NCBI GenBank assembly: GCA_910587405.1
Contig: CAJUKS010000002.1
Span: forward strand, 81,645 to 145,644
Length of the DNA stretch: 64,000 nucleotides
Direction: 5' to 3'
Origin: an uncultured Alphaproteobacteria bacterium
GTDB lineage: Bacteria; Pseudomonadota; Alphaproteobacteria; RF32; CAG-239
The first letter of the stretch is position 1, and every line of letters begins with the position of its first letter. The translations under genes were made by a program, and so were the position numbers. The notes below the pieces were generated by a model that was not told the DNA's origin, did no database searches, and saw only the letters and a program-made list of their open reading frames with translations. Positions 30,564 through 39,188 of the stretch are shown one piece after another.

Positions 30564-31454
30564 TTATTTTTTGCTTTTGAGCGGTTCGCTTTTAACCATC
30601 TCGCATTCGATCTTCTGATGGGTCAGAATACTCAAGACCTTGACCAGAGTCGGTTTCATTTCCGCGCGCGTGACGACAATGTCGACCATTCCGTGTTCGC
30701 GCAGATATTCTGCCCGTTGGAAACCTTCCGGCAGCTTCTCGCGGATCGTCTGTTCAATCACCCGCGGGCCGGCAAAACCGATCAGGCAGCCTTTTTCGGC
30801 AATGTGAATATCGCCCAGCATCGCAAAGGAAGCCGAAACGCCTCCGGTGGTCGGATCGGTCATGACCGAAATAAACGGCAGTCCGTTTTCCTTAACCATG
30901 TTTACCGCCGAAGTGGTGCGGGCCATTTGCATCAGCGACAAAATGCCCTCCTGCATCCGCGCGCCGCCCGAGTTGGCAACCGTAATCAACGGAATTTTAT
31001 ATTTAACCGCATGTTCGGCCGCTTTGACGATACCTTCGCCGACAGCCATTCCCATTGAGCCCCCCATAAAAGAAAAGTCCAACACCGCCAGCACGCATTT
31101 GATGCCGCCGATGGTTCCCTTGGCAACCTTGATCGCATCCTGATTGCCGGTCGATTTGCGATAGGCCTTCAGACGGTCGGTATATTTTTTGGTATCCTTA
31201 AACTTAAGCGGATCTTCCTTGGTTTCCGGCAGCGCGATTTCCGTATAAGCGCCGTCGAACAGAAGTTTGAGGCGCTTGTCGATGTACAGACGCAGATGAT
31301 GGTCGCATTTCGGGCAAACATACCAGGTTTTCTTCAACTCTTTGGAAAACAGCAGTTCGCCGCAGCCCGGACATTTCAGCCACAAGTCGTCGGCAATTTC
31401 CTTCGGCGTGGTTTTCTTGATTTTCGGGCGGACAAAGTCAGACAGCCAGTTCAT
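30564..31454 (-). CDS. accD: Acetyl-CoA carboxylase carboxyltransferase subunit beta
   Basis: 296 aa. The N-terminal zinc ribbon has Cys28, 31, 47 and 50 (CPGC...CPKC). The crotonase-like carboxyltransferase core follows (ANSGGARMQEG, TDPTTGGVSASFAMLGD, IGFAGPRVIEQT). With AccA (33441-34424) it transfers the carboxyl group from biotin to acetyl-CoA to make malonyl-CoA. The usual alphaproteobacterial neighbours trpFBA and folC are absent. Confidence 0.97.
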   Translation of the reverse strand: MNWLSDFVRPKIKKTTPKEIADDLWLKCPGCGELLFSKELKKTWYVCPKCDHHLRLYIDKRLKLLFDGAYTEIALPETKEDPLKFKDTKKYTDRLKAYRKSTGNQDAIKVAKGTIGGIKCVLAVLDFSFMGGSMGMAVGEGIVKAAEHAVKYKIPLITVANSGGARMQEGILSLMQMARTTSAVNMVKENGLPFISVMTDPTTGGVSASFAMLGDIHIAEKGCLIGFAGPRVIEQTIREKLPEGFQRAEYLREHGMVDIVVTRAEMKPTLVKVLSILTHQKIECEMVKSEPLKSKK

Positions 31455-31475
31455 GTTGCAAATCCTTACATAATT

Positions 31476-31910
31476 TTACAGGCACCAGAAATCGTCGGAT
31501 TTTTCGGCCTTATGTTTAAACAAATTTTTGATTTTATCTTTCAGGCCGGCCTTCGGCGTTTCGGTTTTTACGCCCGGCGCCGGCAGATCGGTTTTGGCCT
31601 TAACGTTCTCGAGATCGCCTTTCAGGCTTTCGACCCGACCGGCCAATTCCTGCTGTTGCTGGCTCAGTTTTTTATTCTGGCGCTGCTGGGTACGCAAAGC
31701 CTTGCGCAACGGCGCATAGGAAAGCCACGAATCCAGCTTGCCGACGATATAACCGAAAACGATAAAAAAGATAACGGCAACGCTTAAGGAAATTGTAATT
31801 TCGATGTTAAACGGCCACAGGCTGAAAACAGCCATATCGTTGTTTACAAAAGCAAAGACTGCCACAATTATAATCAACGGCAATCCGATTATCATTTTTA
31901 CAAAATTCAT
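31476..31910 (-). CDS. LapA-domain inner-membrane protein
   Basis: 144 aa. Two membrane helices (about 3-20 and 38-60) are separated by NNDMAVFSLWPFNIEI. A Gln-rich coiled coil and a Lys/Pro-rich cytoplasmic tail follow. This is the LapA/YciS (DUF1049) layout, linked to lipopolysaccharide assembly in enterobacteria. It lies between ihfB and accD, its usual alphaproteobacterial place. Confidence 0.85.
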   Translation of the reverse strand: MNFVKMIIGLPLIIIVAVFAFVNNDMAVFSLWPFNIEITISLSVAVIFFIVFGYIVGKLDSWLSYAPLRKALRTQQRQNKKLSQQQQELAGRVESLKGDLENVKAKTDLPAPGVKTETPKAGLKDKIKNLFKHKAEKSDDFWCL

Positions 31911-31943
31911 AGCCTTGCCTTTCCTGAAAAATCCGGTGTTTTT

Positions 31944-32228
31944 TTATTCTGCTTTGTTGAGCAGTTCGTACAGCTGTTTGCCGGCCTTAAAATGCGGAAT
32001 ATTGCGGGCGTCGACGCTCAGCTTTTCGCCGGTGCGGGGGTTTTTGGCCATACGCGGCGAGCGGGTGCGAATCGAGAAAGCGCCGAAACCGCGGAACTCG
32101 ACACGTTCGCCGTCGGCCAGGGCATTGATGATGCTGTCCAGAATAACGGTCACGATCCGGTCAATTTCCTTAACCGTCAGACTGGGGTTTTTCGCTGCAA
32201 TTTTTTCAATTAATTCAGATTTAGTCAC
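31944..32228 (-). CDS. ihfB: Integration host factor subunit beta
   Basis: 94 aa HU/IHF fold. It starts with GTG at 32228 after AGAGGT. The DNA-binding beta arm is RVEFRGFGAFSIRTR then KNPRTGEKL, with the intercalating Pro and the IHF-type C-terminus (PHFKAGKQLYELLN). It bends DNA as a heterodimer with IhfA, which is not in the window. The position ahead of lapA supports IHF-beta over HU. Confidence 0.9.
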   Translation of the reverse strand: MTKSELIEKIAAKNPSLTVKEIDRIVTVILDSIINALADGERVEFRGFGAFSIRTRSPRMAKNPRTGEKLSVDARNIPHFKAGKQLYELLNKAE

Positions 32229-32313
32229 TTTAATACCTCTTTGTTTATGTTTTAGTGTAAATTAACTGTTTTTAATTTATAAATCAATACATCTTGTTGC
32301 ATAAAACAAAATT

Positions 32314-33438
32314 TTATGCATTACCGCCGGCAGACGACCTCTGCGGAAGAGAGGTTTGGGACCCGGCGTCCAACTCCAGATCCTCGATCCGCCCTATTCT
32401 TTTGCCGATTTTGGCAGAAGAAACCTTTATGTCGCCGATATCCTTGGCCGCCTGTTCAAAATGACGGATCAAATTGTCCACCCGCTCGTCAAGACGGTTG
32501 ACATCTTCGGTCAAAAGGCCGACTTCGCGCTGAATAATTCCGGCCTGTTCCTGCATCCGCGCATCTTTCAGCACCGCACGCACCGTATTGAGCGTTGCCA
32601 TCAAAGTGGTGGGCGAAACGATCCACACTCGGGCCCGATACGAAAATTCCACCACATCGACAAAACGGGCATGAAGTTCGGCATAAACCGATTCCGCCGG
32701 CAAAAACATCAAAGCCGATTCCGCCGTTTCGCCGGGAATAATATATTTGTCGGCAATATCGCGAATATGTCTGATAACCGAAGCCCGAAAAAAACGTTCC
32801 GCCTCCTGTTTTTCGCGTTCGTTGGCCGCCAGACGCAGAGCCTGATAACTTTCGAGCGGAAATTTCGAATCCACGACAATCGCACCGGGCGGATCCGGCA
32901 ACTTTAAAAGGCAGTCGGCCCGTTTCTGATTGCTGAGCACGGCCTGAAAAGCATAAACCGACGGCGGCAAAATCGACGTCACCAGATCATTGAGCTGGAT
33001 CTCGCCGAAAGCGCCGCGCGCCTGCTTGTTGGAAAGGATTTCCTGCAACGATACCACCTGTTCCGAAAGAGCGGATATTTTCTGCTGTGCGGCATCTATC
33101 TTTACCAGACGCTCACGCAAAGCGCTCAGGGTTTCGTCGGTACGGGAACCGGAAAGGCGCAGCCCTTCGCCCACTTTCTGGGTTACCTGCAACAATTTAT
33201 CATCAATAATTTTTAACAACGAAAGCTTTTGTTCGGCAATCGCTTCCACAATTTTATTTTGTTCCAGCGAATGATGCTCGCCGAGCTGCATCAGCCGCCC
33301 CGCCAACTCGGCCTGAGAACGCAGCAGCGTTTCGTCAAAACCGCGCCGACGCCCGGGGATCAGAAAAACGGCGGCAATTGTCATCAACAACAGCACAATC
33401 ACCGCAATTAAACCGATTTCGACCAGCGACAAAGTCAT
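32314..33438 (-). CDS. rmuC: RmuC-family DNA recombination protein
   Basis: 374 aa. An N-terminal membrane helix (about 5-27) is followed by a long coiled coil. The RmuC core has GAFGEIQLNDLV, KLPDPPGAIVVDSKFPLESY, MFLPAESVYAELHA and VSPTTLMATLNTVRA, and a second coiled coil follows. The core has a restriction-endonuclease-like fold proposed to limit inversions at repeats. The ATG lies 2 nt after the accA stop, so the two are cotranscribed. Confidence 0.93.
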   Translation of the reverse strand: MTLSLVEIGLIAVIVLLLMTIAAVFLIPGRRRGFDETLLRSQAELAGRLMQLGEHHSLEQNKIVEAIAEQKLSLLKIIDDKLLQVTQKVGEGLRLSGSRTDETLSALRERLVKIDAAQQKISALSEQVVSLQEILSNKQARGAFGEIQLNDLVTSILPPSVYAFQAVLSNQKRADCLLKLPDPPGAIVVDSKFPLESYQALRLAANEREKQEAERFFRASVIRHIRDIADKYIIPGETAESALMFLPAESVYAELHARFVDVVEFSYRARVWIVSPTTLMATLNTVRAVLKDARMQEQAGIIQREVGLLTEDVNRLDERVDNLIRHFEQAAKDIGDIKVSSAKIGKRIGRIEDLELDAGSQTSLPQRSSAGGNA

Positions 33439-33440
33439 GA

Positions 33441-34424
33441 TTAGTTTTTGCCGGACTCGATATTAAGGTTACGTCCCATTTCCAGGAATTTTTCGTTACG
33501 CTGTTTTTTCAGACTGTCACCGCTTAAGGACGACAATTCCTGCAAATGCTTATAAATGCAATCGCCGACTTTTTCTATGGTACCGGCGGTATCCCGATGG
33601 GCGCCGCCTTCCGGTTCCGGGATAATTTCGTCAATCACGTTAAACGACTTCAGGTCCTGAGCCGTCAACCGCAACGCCTCGGCGGCATCTTTGGCTTTGT
33701 CGCCGGAACGCCACAGAATTGAAGCGCATCCTTCGGGAGAAATAACCGAATAGATCGAGTTTTCCAGCATCAGAATCCGGTTGGCCGCCGCAATCGCAAT
33801 CGCACCGCCCGAACCGCCCATGCCGATCACGACAGAAATCAGCGGTACTTTGATTTGCAGGCATTTCTGAATTGAAGAAGCTATCGCCTCGGCCTGACCG
33901 CGGGCTTCCGATTCAATTCCCGGGTAGGCGCCGTCGGTATCGACAAAACAGATCACCGGCAGATTGAACTTGTCGGCCACATCCATCAGGCGTTGCGCTT
34001 TGCGGTAACCTTCCGGCTTGGCCATACCGAAGTTGTATTTGACCCGGGTTTCGAGATCACGGCCTTTCTCCTGTCCGAGAACGACCACCGACACGCCTTT
34101 AAAACGTCCGATACCGCCGATCATGGTGGCGTCATCGGCAAACAGACGATCACCGCACAAAGGAACAAAGTCCTCGATCAGTCCGTTGACATAATCCATG
34201 CATTGCGGCCGTTCGGGATGGCGGGCGATTTGTACCCGTTGCCAGGGCGTCAGGTTGGCGTAAGAAAGCTTAATTTGTTTTTCGAGTTTCTGCTGAAGAC
34301 GGTTGAGTTCCTTGTCGATATTGACGTCGCTGTCCTTGGCCAGCGTATTCAGCATCTTAATCTTTTCTTCAATTTCAATGATCTTTTTTTCAAAGTCCAA
34401 AACTGCGGATTGATTATCGCTCAT
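33441..34424 (-). CDS. accA: Acetyl-CoA carboxylase carboxyltransferase subunit alpha
   Basis: 327 aa. An N-terminal helical region (DFEKKIIEIEEKIKMLN) leads to the carboxyltransferase core: GDRLFADDATMIGGIG, KAQRLMDVADKFNLPVICFVDTDGAYPGIESEARGQ in pieces, and GMGGSGGAIAIAAAN. It pairs with AccD. It is first of an accA-rmuC unit and divergent from the plus-strand gene at 34616. Confidence 0.97.
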   Translation of the reverse strand: MSDNQSAVLDFEKKIIEIEEKIKMLNTLAKDSDVNIDKELNRLQQKLEKQIKLSYANLTPWQRVQIARHPERPQCMDYVNGLIEDFVPLCGDRLFADDATMIGGIGRFKGVSVVVLGQEKGRDLETRVKYNFGMAKPEGYRKAQRLMDVADKFNLPVICFVDTDGAYPGIESEARGQAEAIASSIQKCLQIKVPLISVVIGMGGSGGAIAIAAANRILMLENSIYSVISPEGCASILWRSGDKAKDAAEALRLTAQDLKSFNVIDEIIPEPEGGAHRDTAGTIEKVGDCIYKHLQELSSLSGDSLKKQRNEKFLEMGRNLNIESGKN

Positions 34425-34615
34425 GGTTAGTTTCTTCTTTCAGATATTTAACAACTTTCGTCTTGATAGCATACTTTAACATAAATTTCGACTATTATTT
34501 TAAAATATTGTGAATAGTGTTGCTTTTGTAAAGGCAACAAAATATTTGATTGAAATATCGGTTAAATATAATTAGTATGACAAAATCGATTTGTTTGACA
34601 AAGGAGAGAACCGCC

Positions 34616-36130
34616 GTGCTTACTTTCAGTTTTTTTACCGCCGTTTTTTTAACCATTTCGTGGCTGATGTATATCGGAAGCTATCTTTATTCGCGGTTAA
34701 ACGGAATCTCCCCGGCGGCGCTCGGACTGACGGATCTGGCCGTTTATACGGCGTTGGCTGTAGCGCCGCTGTTTGTGATCTGGGGAATTTGGAGCAGCGT
34801 CTACCGTTTTCGGCGCGAAAAAAACCAACAGAAACAATTTAAAATGATTGAGGCCCAATTCAAACAAAATCAGGAGTTTTTGGAAATCGTGGCCCGTTTG
34901 CTCTATCAGGGGCAGCAAAGCCGACACAGTCAGTTTATCCTCAGTCAGACCGAACTTTTCGTCAACGAACTGAACGGCCTGATTGCCGATATGCTGCAAC
35001 GGTACAATTTTATCAGCGACTCTGAAGCGGCCCGGCTGTGGACCACCGCCGAAAAAGGCAACAAGTGGGGATTTGCCAAGGCTCTGATCAATCTGCAAAA
35101 CAGCAGCGTCGACTTTGAAAACCGCCTTTACCGGACAGCCCTCAGAGAAAACCTGCTTCGCGGCGCGGTTAACGAATTCTGCGCTCGTTATGCGCGGCTG
35201 CTTGATATCTTAAAACAATATGACCGAGAAAAGATTTTCCTTAACATCATCGAAACCGGAGCTTTCGGCAAGGCCTTCGCCATTCTCGCACCGCTGGCCG
35301 ACCGCCTGCAGGAAACGGCGCCGGCCGCCGCCCCCAAAGAAGACGTTTCCGAACTGTTTGCCGAAATTGACATGCGGATCGGCGTTCCGTCACAACCGAA
35401 AGCGGAACCCCAAAACGATCTTCCGCCGGCGGCCGAGGCGGAAGAAGACCCGCTGAGCGAACTCGGCGCCATCGAAATTTCCGACCTTGCGGCCACAGCG
35501 GAACCGGCCTCGGACAGCAAGGAAGAAACGCAGGCAACCGAGTCTTCCCCTATTGAGACGCTTCAGGAAGAAGAAACGCTGGATCTGCTGATCGACGAAG
35601 AAAACGTCAAAACGCCGGAAGAGATTATCGCCGCCGAGCTTCCGGAAGCGGAACCGCAACCGGTCTCTCCGGAAACGGCACCGACCGAACCCCAAACAAC
35701 CGCGATTGAGGAAGAAATCAGCTCCATGTTTGCCGGCGCCGGCATCCGCGGCGACGACGATGACGACGACTCGGCCGAAAAAACTTCCTTTTTCCCCAAT
35801 TTCGGCAATATTTTCAAACGCCGCGTCTCCAAGGAAAAAAATACGGCACCCCAGGATGAAATTGATCCGCTGACACTCGCTCTTGAACGCAGTTTCGGCA
35901 AACTCTCCGACAGCGCGCCGACATCCGGATCACGGCTGGCCAAGGTAATGGAAGCCGAAGAAAATGATCAGACACCGGAAAAAGAGACGTCGGGACGAAA
36001 ATTTGCTTTTGCCAGCACCAACGAAACAATTCTCAAACTGCAACAGGAACTGGAACAACTGAAAACGCCCGACCGCAGCGGCAAAGAAAAAGACGGAACC
36101 GACCAGAATGCCTCTCAAGAAGATCATTAG
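34616..36130 (+). CDS. Membrane-anchored protein with long acidic disordered tail
   Basis: 504 aa from GTG 34616. I chose this over ATG 34577 because AAAGGAG (34600-34606) is well spaced to it. Two membrane helices (about residues 5-27 and 38-62) are followed by RRFRREKNQQKQF-like basic sequence. A helical domain covers about 80-240. An acidic Pro/Glu-rich disordered region runs to about 385, including DDDDDD near residue 383. A short C-terminal coiled coil ends the protein. No family is recognised. It overlaps the yejA-like gene by 23 nt. The layout suggests a cytoplasmic scaffold on the inner membrane; this is inference only. Confidence 0.75.
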   Translation: MLTFSFFTAVFLTISWLMYIGSYLYSRLNGISPAALGLTDLAVYTALAVAPLFVIWGIWSSVYRFRREKNQQKQFKMIEAQFKQNQEFLEIVARLLYQGQQSRHSQFILSQTELFVNELNGLIADMLQRYNFISDSEAARLWTTAEKGNKWGFAKALINLQNSSVDFENRLYRTALRENLLRGAVNEFCARYARLLDILKQYDREKIFLNIIETGAFGKAFAILAPLADRLQETAPAAAPKEDVSELFAEIDMRIGVPSQPKAEPQNDLPPAAEAEEDPLSELGAIEISDLAATAEPASDSKEETQATESSPIETLQEEETLDLLIDEENVKTPEEIIAAELPEAEPQPVSPETAPTEPQTTAIEEEISSMFAGAGIRGDDDDDDSAEKTSFFPNFGNIFKRRVSKEKNTAPQDEIDPLTLALERSFGKLSDSAPTSGSRLAKVMEAEENDQTPEKETSGRKFAFASTNETILKLQQELEQLKTPDRSGKEKDGTDQNASQEDH

Positions 36131-37922
36131 TTTTCTGTATGTATGGACAGCGGCGTTTCTTGTGCCGCCGGCAGTTTCAACCGCCGCCGCAGAAACAACC
36201 GCGCAAATTGCCCTTTACGGCAGTCCTAAATATACCGGAAACTGGCAGCATTTCGACTATGCCGACCCGCAAGCCCGCAAAGGCGGGAGAATCGTCTTTC
36301 CGGCTTACGGAACTTTTGATAATTTCAATCCTTTTATCTTTAAGGGGATTGCGGCAACGCAGGTTGCCGCCCTGACTATGGACTCGCTGGCCGTGGTTCC
36401 CGCCGATGACATCAGCACCGCTTATCCGCTGCTGGCCGAAAAATTTGAACTGACAGACGAATACGTCGGGTTCATTCTGAATCCGCGTGCCCGTTTTGCC
36501 GACGGTTCGAAAGTCACCGCCGACGACGTTATTTTCAGCTATCGCAGTTTGGTTGAAAAAGGCTCGCCGTTATATAAAATATATTATGCCGACGTCGAAA
36601 AGGCAGAAAAGCTCTCTCCTTCCCACGTCCGTTTTTACTTCAAAAAAGGAAGCAGTAACAAGGAATTGCCGTTGATTCTTTCGCAAATGCTGATTTATTC
36701 ACAAAAAGACTGGGAAGGCAAAGACTTTGCCAAAACCTACCTTAAAGCGCCGCTCGGCAGCGGACCGTATGTCTTAGAAAGTTTTCAGCCCAACAAATAT
36801 CTGGTTTTCAAACGTAACCCCGACTATTGGGCCAAAGATTTGCCGTCGCGCCGCGGTTTTTACAACTTTGACGAAATCCGCTACGACTATTATCAGGATA
36901 CCACCGTTACTTTACAGGCCCTGTTCTCGGGCAATATTGACGTGCGTGAAGAATATATTGCCAAAATATGGGTCACCGGCTATGACAATGACAAAGTCCG
37001 CAACGGCGAAATTGTCAAAGAACAAATTCCGCACAACGAAACCGCACGACTGCAAAACTTTTCTTTCAATCTGCGCCGGCCGCAATTTGCCGATCCGCGG
37101 GTACGGCGGGCGATAGATTTGGCTTTTGACTTTGAATGGGCGCGCCGCAACCTCTTTTATGATCAATATGACCGCCTGTACAGCTATTTTTCAAACAGCG
37201 GCATGGAAGCCGAGGGGTTGCCGCAGGGACGCGAACGGGAGATATTGGAAAAGTTTCGCGACCGCCTGCCGGAAAGCGTTTTCGATACGGCACCGTCCAA
37301 CCCGGTCTACGGCGATTATCGTTCGGCACGCCAAAACCTGCGCCGCGCGGTTGCTTTGCTGAAGGAAGCCGGATACGACTTTGTCGACGGCAAAATGACT
37401 CATCTGGAAAGCGGACAGCCGCTGGCTTTTGAGATTCTCAGCAATTCGGCCAACGGCAGTTCTTTTACCCGGGTGATGCTGCCGTTTTTGAAAAATTTGG
37501 AAAAAATCGGCGTCAAAGCCGCTTTCCGCAATCTTGAAACCAACGTTTTCAAAAACCGACTCGACAATTTTAACTTTGACGTCGCTATTACCACTTTTCC
37601 GATCAGTCAATTGCCGGGCAACGAACAAAAGGAATTCTGGGGCAGCGCCAGCGCTGATACGCCGGGAAGTTTTAACCTGATCGGCATTAAAAATCCGGTG
37701 GTGGACGAACTGTTGGAAGGCTTGGTCGCCGCCCAAAACAAAGAAGACTACCAGGCCCATATCCGGGCACTCGACCGTGTTTTGCTTAATAACCATTATA
37801 TGATCATGCAGTGGTATTCGCCCTATCACCGGGTGGCTTACCATAACAAGTTTGCGCATCCGCAAACGGATTTGCGAGTCGGCTTCCAGCCTTATACATG
37901 GTGGATGAAAGAGAAAAAATAA
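36108..37922 (+). CDS. yejA: Oligopeptide ABC transporter periplasmic binding protein, YejA type
   Basis: 604 aa. The signal peptide ends near residue 27 (STAAAE). The mature protein is a class-C SBP_bac_5 fold: YGTFDNFNPF, TADDVIFSYRSL, GSGPYVLESFQPNKYLVFKRNPDYW, and VRRAIDLAFDFEWARRNLF. These sequences are closest to YejA, the peptide and microcin-C binding component. It delivers peptides to YejB/YejE permease. Its stop overlaps yejB (TAATG). Confidence 0.9.
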   Translation: MPLKKIISFLYVWTAAFLVPPAVSTAAAETTAQIALYGSPKYTGNWQHFDYADPQARKGGRIVFPAYGTFDNFNPFIFKGIAATQVAALTMDSLAVVPADDISTAYPLLAEKFELTDEYVGFILNPRARFADGSKVTADDVIFSYRSLVEKGSPLYKIYYADVEKAEKLSPSHVRFYFKKGSSNKELPLILSQMLIYSQKDWEGKDFAKTYLKAPLGSGPYVLESFQPNKYLVFKRNPDYWAKDLPSRRGFYNFDEIRYDYYQDTTVTLQALFSGNIDVREEYIAKIWVTGYDNDKVRNGEIVKEQIPHNETARLQNFSFNLRRPQFADPRVRRAIDLAFDFEWARRNLFYDQYDRLYSYFSNSGMEAEGLPQGREREILEKFRDRLPESVFDTAPSNPVYGDYRSARQNLRRAVALLKEAGYDFVDGKMTHLESGQPLAFEILSNSANGSSFTRVMLPFLKNLEKIGVKAAFRNLETNVFKNRLDNFNFDVAITTFPISQLPGNEQKEFWGSASADTPGSFNLIGIKNPVVDELLEGLVAAQNKEDYQAHIRALDRVLLNNHYMIMQWYSPYHRVAYHNKFAHPQTDLRVGFQPYTWWMKEKK

Positions 37923-38998
37923 TGCGTCATTATATCATCAAACGTTTATTGCTGATCCCGCTGACCCTGCTGGGAATTCTGCTGATTAATTTTGCCGTCA
38001 TCCAGCTGGCGCCGGGAGGACCGGTCGAGCATACTCTGGCCAAATATCGCGGCATGAACGTTGACGCCACCGCGCAGATCACTTCGGGGGTGCAAATGCA
38101 GATGAACGGCGGCGAAAATCGGTACCGCGGTGCACAGGGCGTTCCCGAAGAACTGGTAAAAGAACTGGAAAAACAGTTCGGCTTTGACAAGCCGGTTCAC
38201 CAACGGCTGTGGAAAATGATAAAAGATTATGCCCGTTTTGATTTCGGCCGCAGTTATTATCAGGACAAAAGCGTTTTGCAACTGATCGGCGAACGGATGC
38301 CGGTTTCAATCTCGCTCGGTTTATGGTCGACGTTGATTATCTATCTGATTGCGATTCCGCTGGGGGTCAAAAAAGCGGTGGAAGACGGATCGAAATTTGA
38401 CGTCTGGAGTTCGTTTGCGGTGGTGCTGGGGTCGGCTATCCCGGTTTTTCTGTTTGCTGTTTTTCTGATTGTTTTTTTTGCCGGCGGCACTTATCTGCAA
38501 TGGTTTCCGTTACGGGGACTCACTTCCGACAACTGGGAACAACTCAGCCCGGTCGGCAAAGTTCTCGATTATTTTCATCATATTGCGTTGCCGGTCACGG
38601 CAATGGTTGTCGGCGGTTTTGCCAGCCTGACCATGCTGACCAAGAATTCTTTTCTTGAGGAACTGAACAAACCCTATGTTCTGACCGCCAAAGCCAAAGG
38701 GTTGAGCCAAAACCGGATTTTGTACGGTCACGTTTTTCGCAACGCAATGCTGATTGTAATTGCCGGTTTTCCGGCATTGCTGATCAAAATGCTGTTCAGC
38801 GGTTCGTTGCTGATCGAGGTTATTTTTTCGCTTAACGGGCTCGGACTGCTGGGCTATGAAGCGATTACCACGCGCGATTATCCGGTCATTTTCGGCACTT
38901 TGTATATTTTCGCCTTGCTGGGACTGGTGTTAAAGCTAATCAGCGACATCACTTATTCGCTGGTGGACCCGCGCATCAATTTTGAGAAAATTCAATAA
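37922..38998 (+). CDS. yejB: Oligopeptide ABC transporter permease, YejB type
   Basis: 358 aa from ATG 37922. It starts with the typical RHYIIKRLLLIPLTLLGI helix. The large periplasmic loop with QFGFDKP, the BPD_transp_1 core and the EAA loop (ELNKPYVLTAKAKGLS) are present. It ends VDPRINFE as YejB/DppB do. It would form a channel with YejE, but neither yejE nor the ATPase yejF follows. Confidence 0.92.
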   Translation: MRHYIIKRLLLIPLTLLGILLINFAVIQLAPGGPVEHTLAKYRGMNVDATAQITSGVQMQMNGGENRYRGAQGVPEELVKELEKQFGFDKPVHQRLWKMIKDYARFDFGRSYYQDKSVLQLIGERMPVSISLGLWSTLIIYLIAIPLGVKKAVEDGSKFDVWSSFAVVLGSAIPVFLFAVFLIVFFAGGTYLQWFPLRGLTSDNWEQLSPVGKVLDYFHHIALPVTAMVVGGFASLTMLTKNSFLEELNKPYVLTAKAKGLSQNRILYGHVFRNAMLIVIAGFPALLIKMLFSGSLLIEVIFSLNGLGLLGYEAITTRDYPVIFGTLYIFALLGLVLKLISDITYSLVDPRINFEKIQ

Positions 38999-39025
38999 CT
39001 TTTATCGCTTTATCCGCTTGATATG

Positions 39026-39069
39026 ACGTACTTTTTTACCCTTTAGCGGTGTTGCAAAAAAAGGTACGT
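39026..39069 (+). terminator. Imperfect inverted repeat after yejB
   Basis: ACGTACTTTTTT at 39026-39037 and AAAAAAAGGTACGT at 39056-39069 form a stem with one bulge and an 18-nt loop, 28 nt after the yejB stop. There is no long T run after it, so it may be a weak terminator or the footprint of a rearrangement. Confidence 0.4.
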
Positions 39070-39188
39070 TATTTTGCATCAGAAATCAAGACCAAAAATC
39101 AAGGCTCAGCGAAGAAAAAAATCCTCTTATTTTAACGTACAATATTTTCAATCACCTCAAACAACCAAGGTAATAAAGGGGAAGGGTT

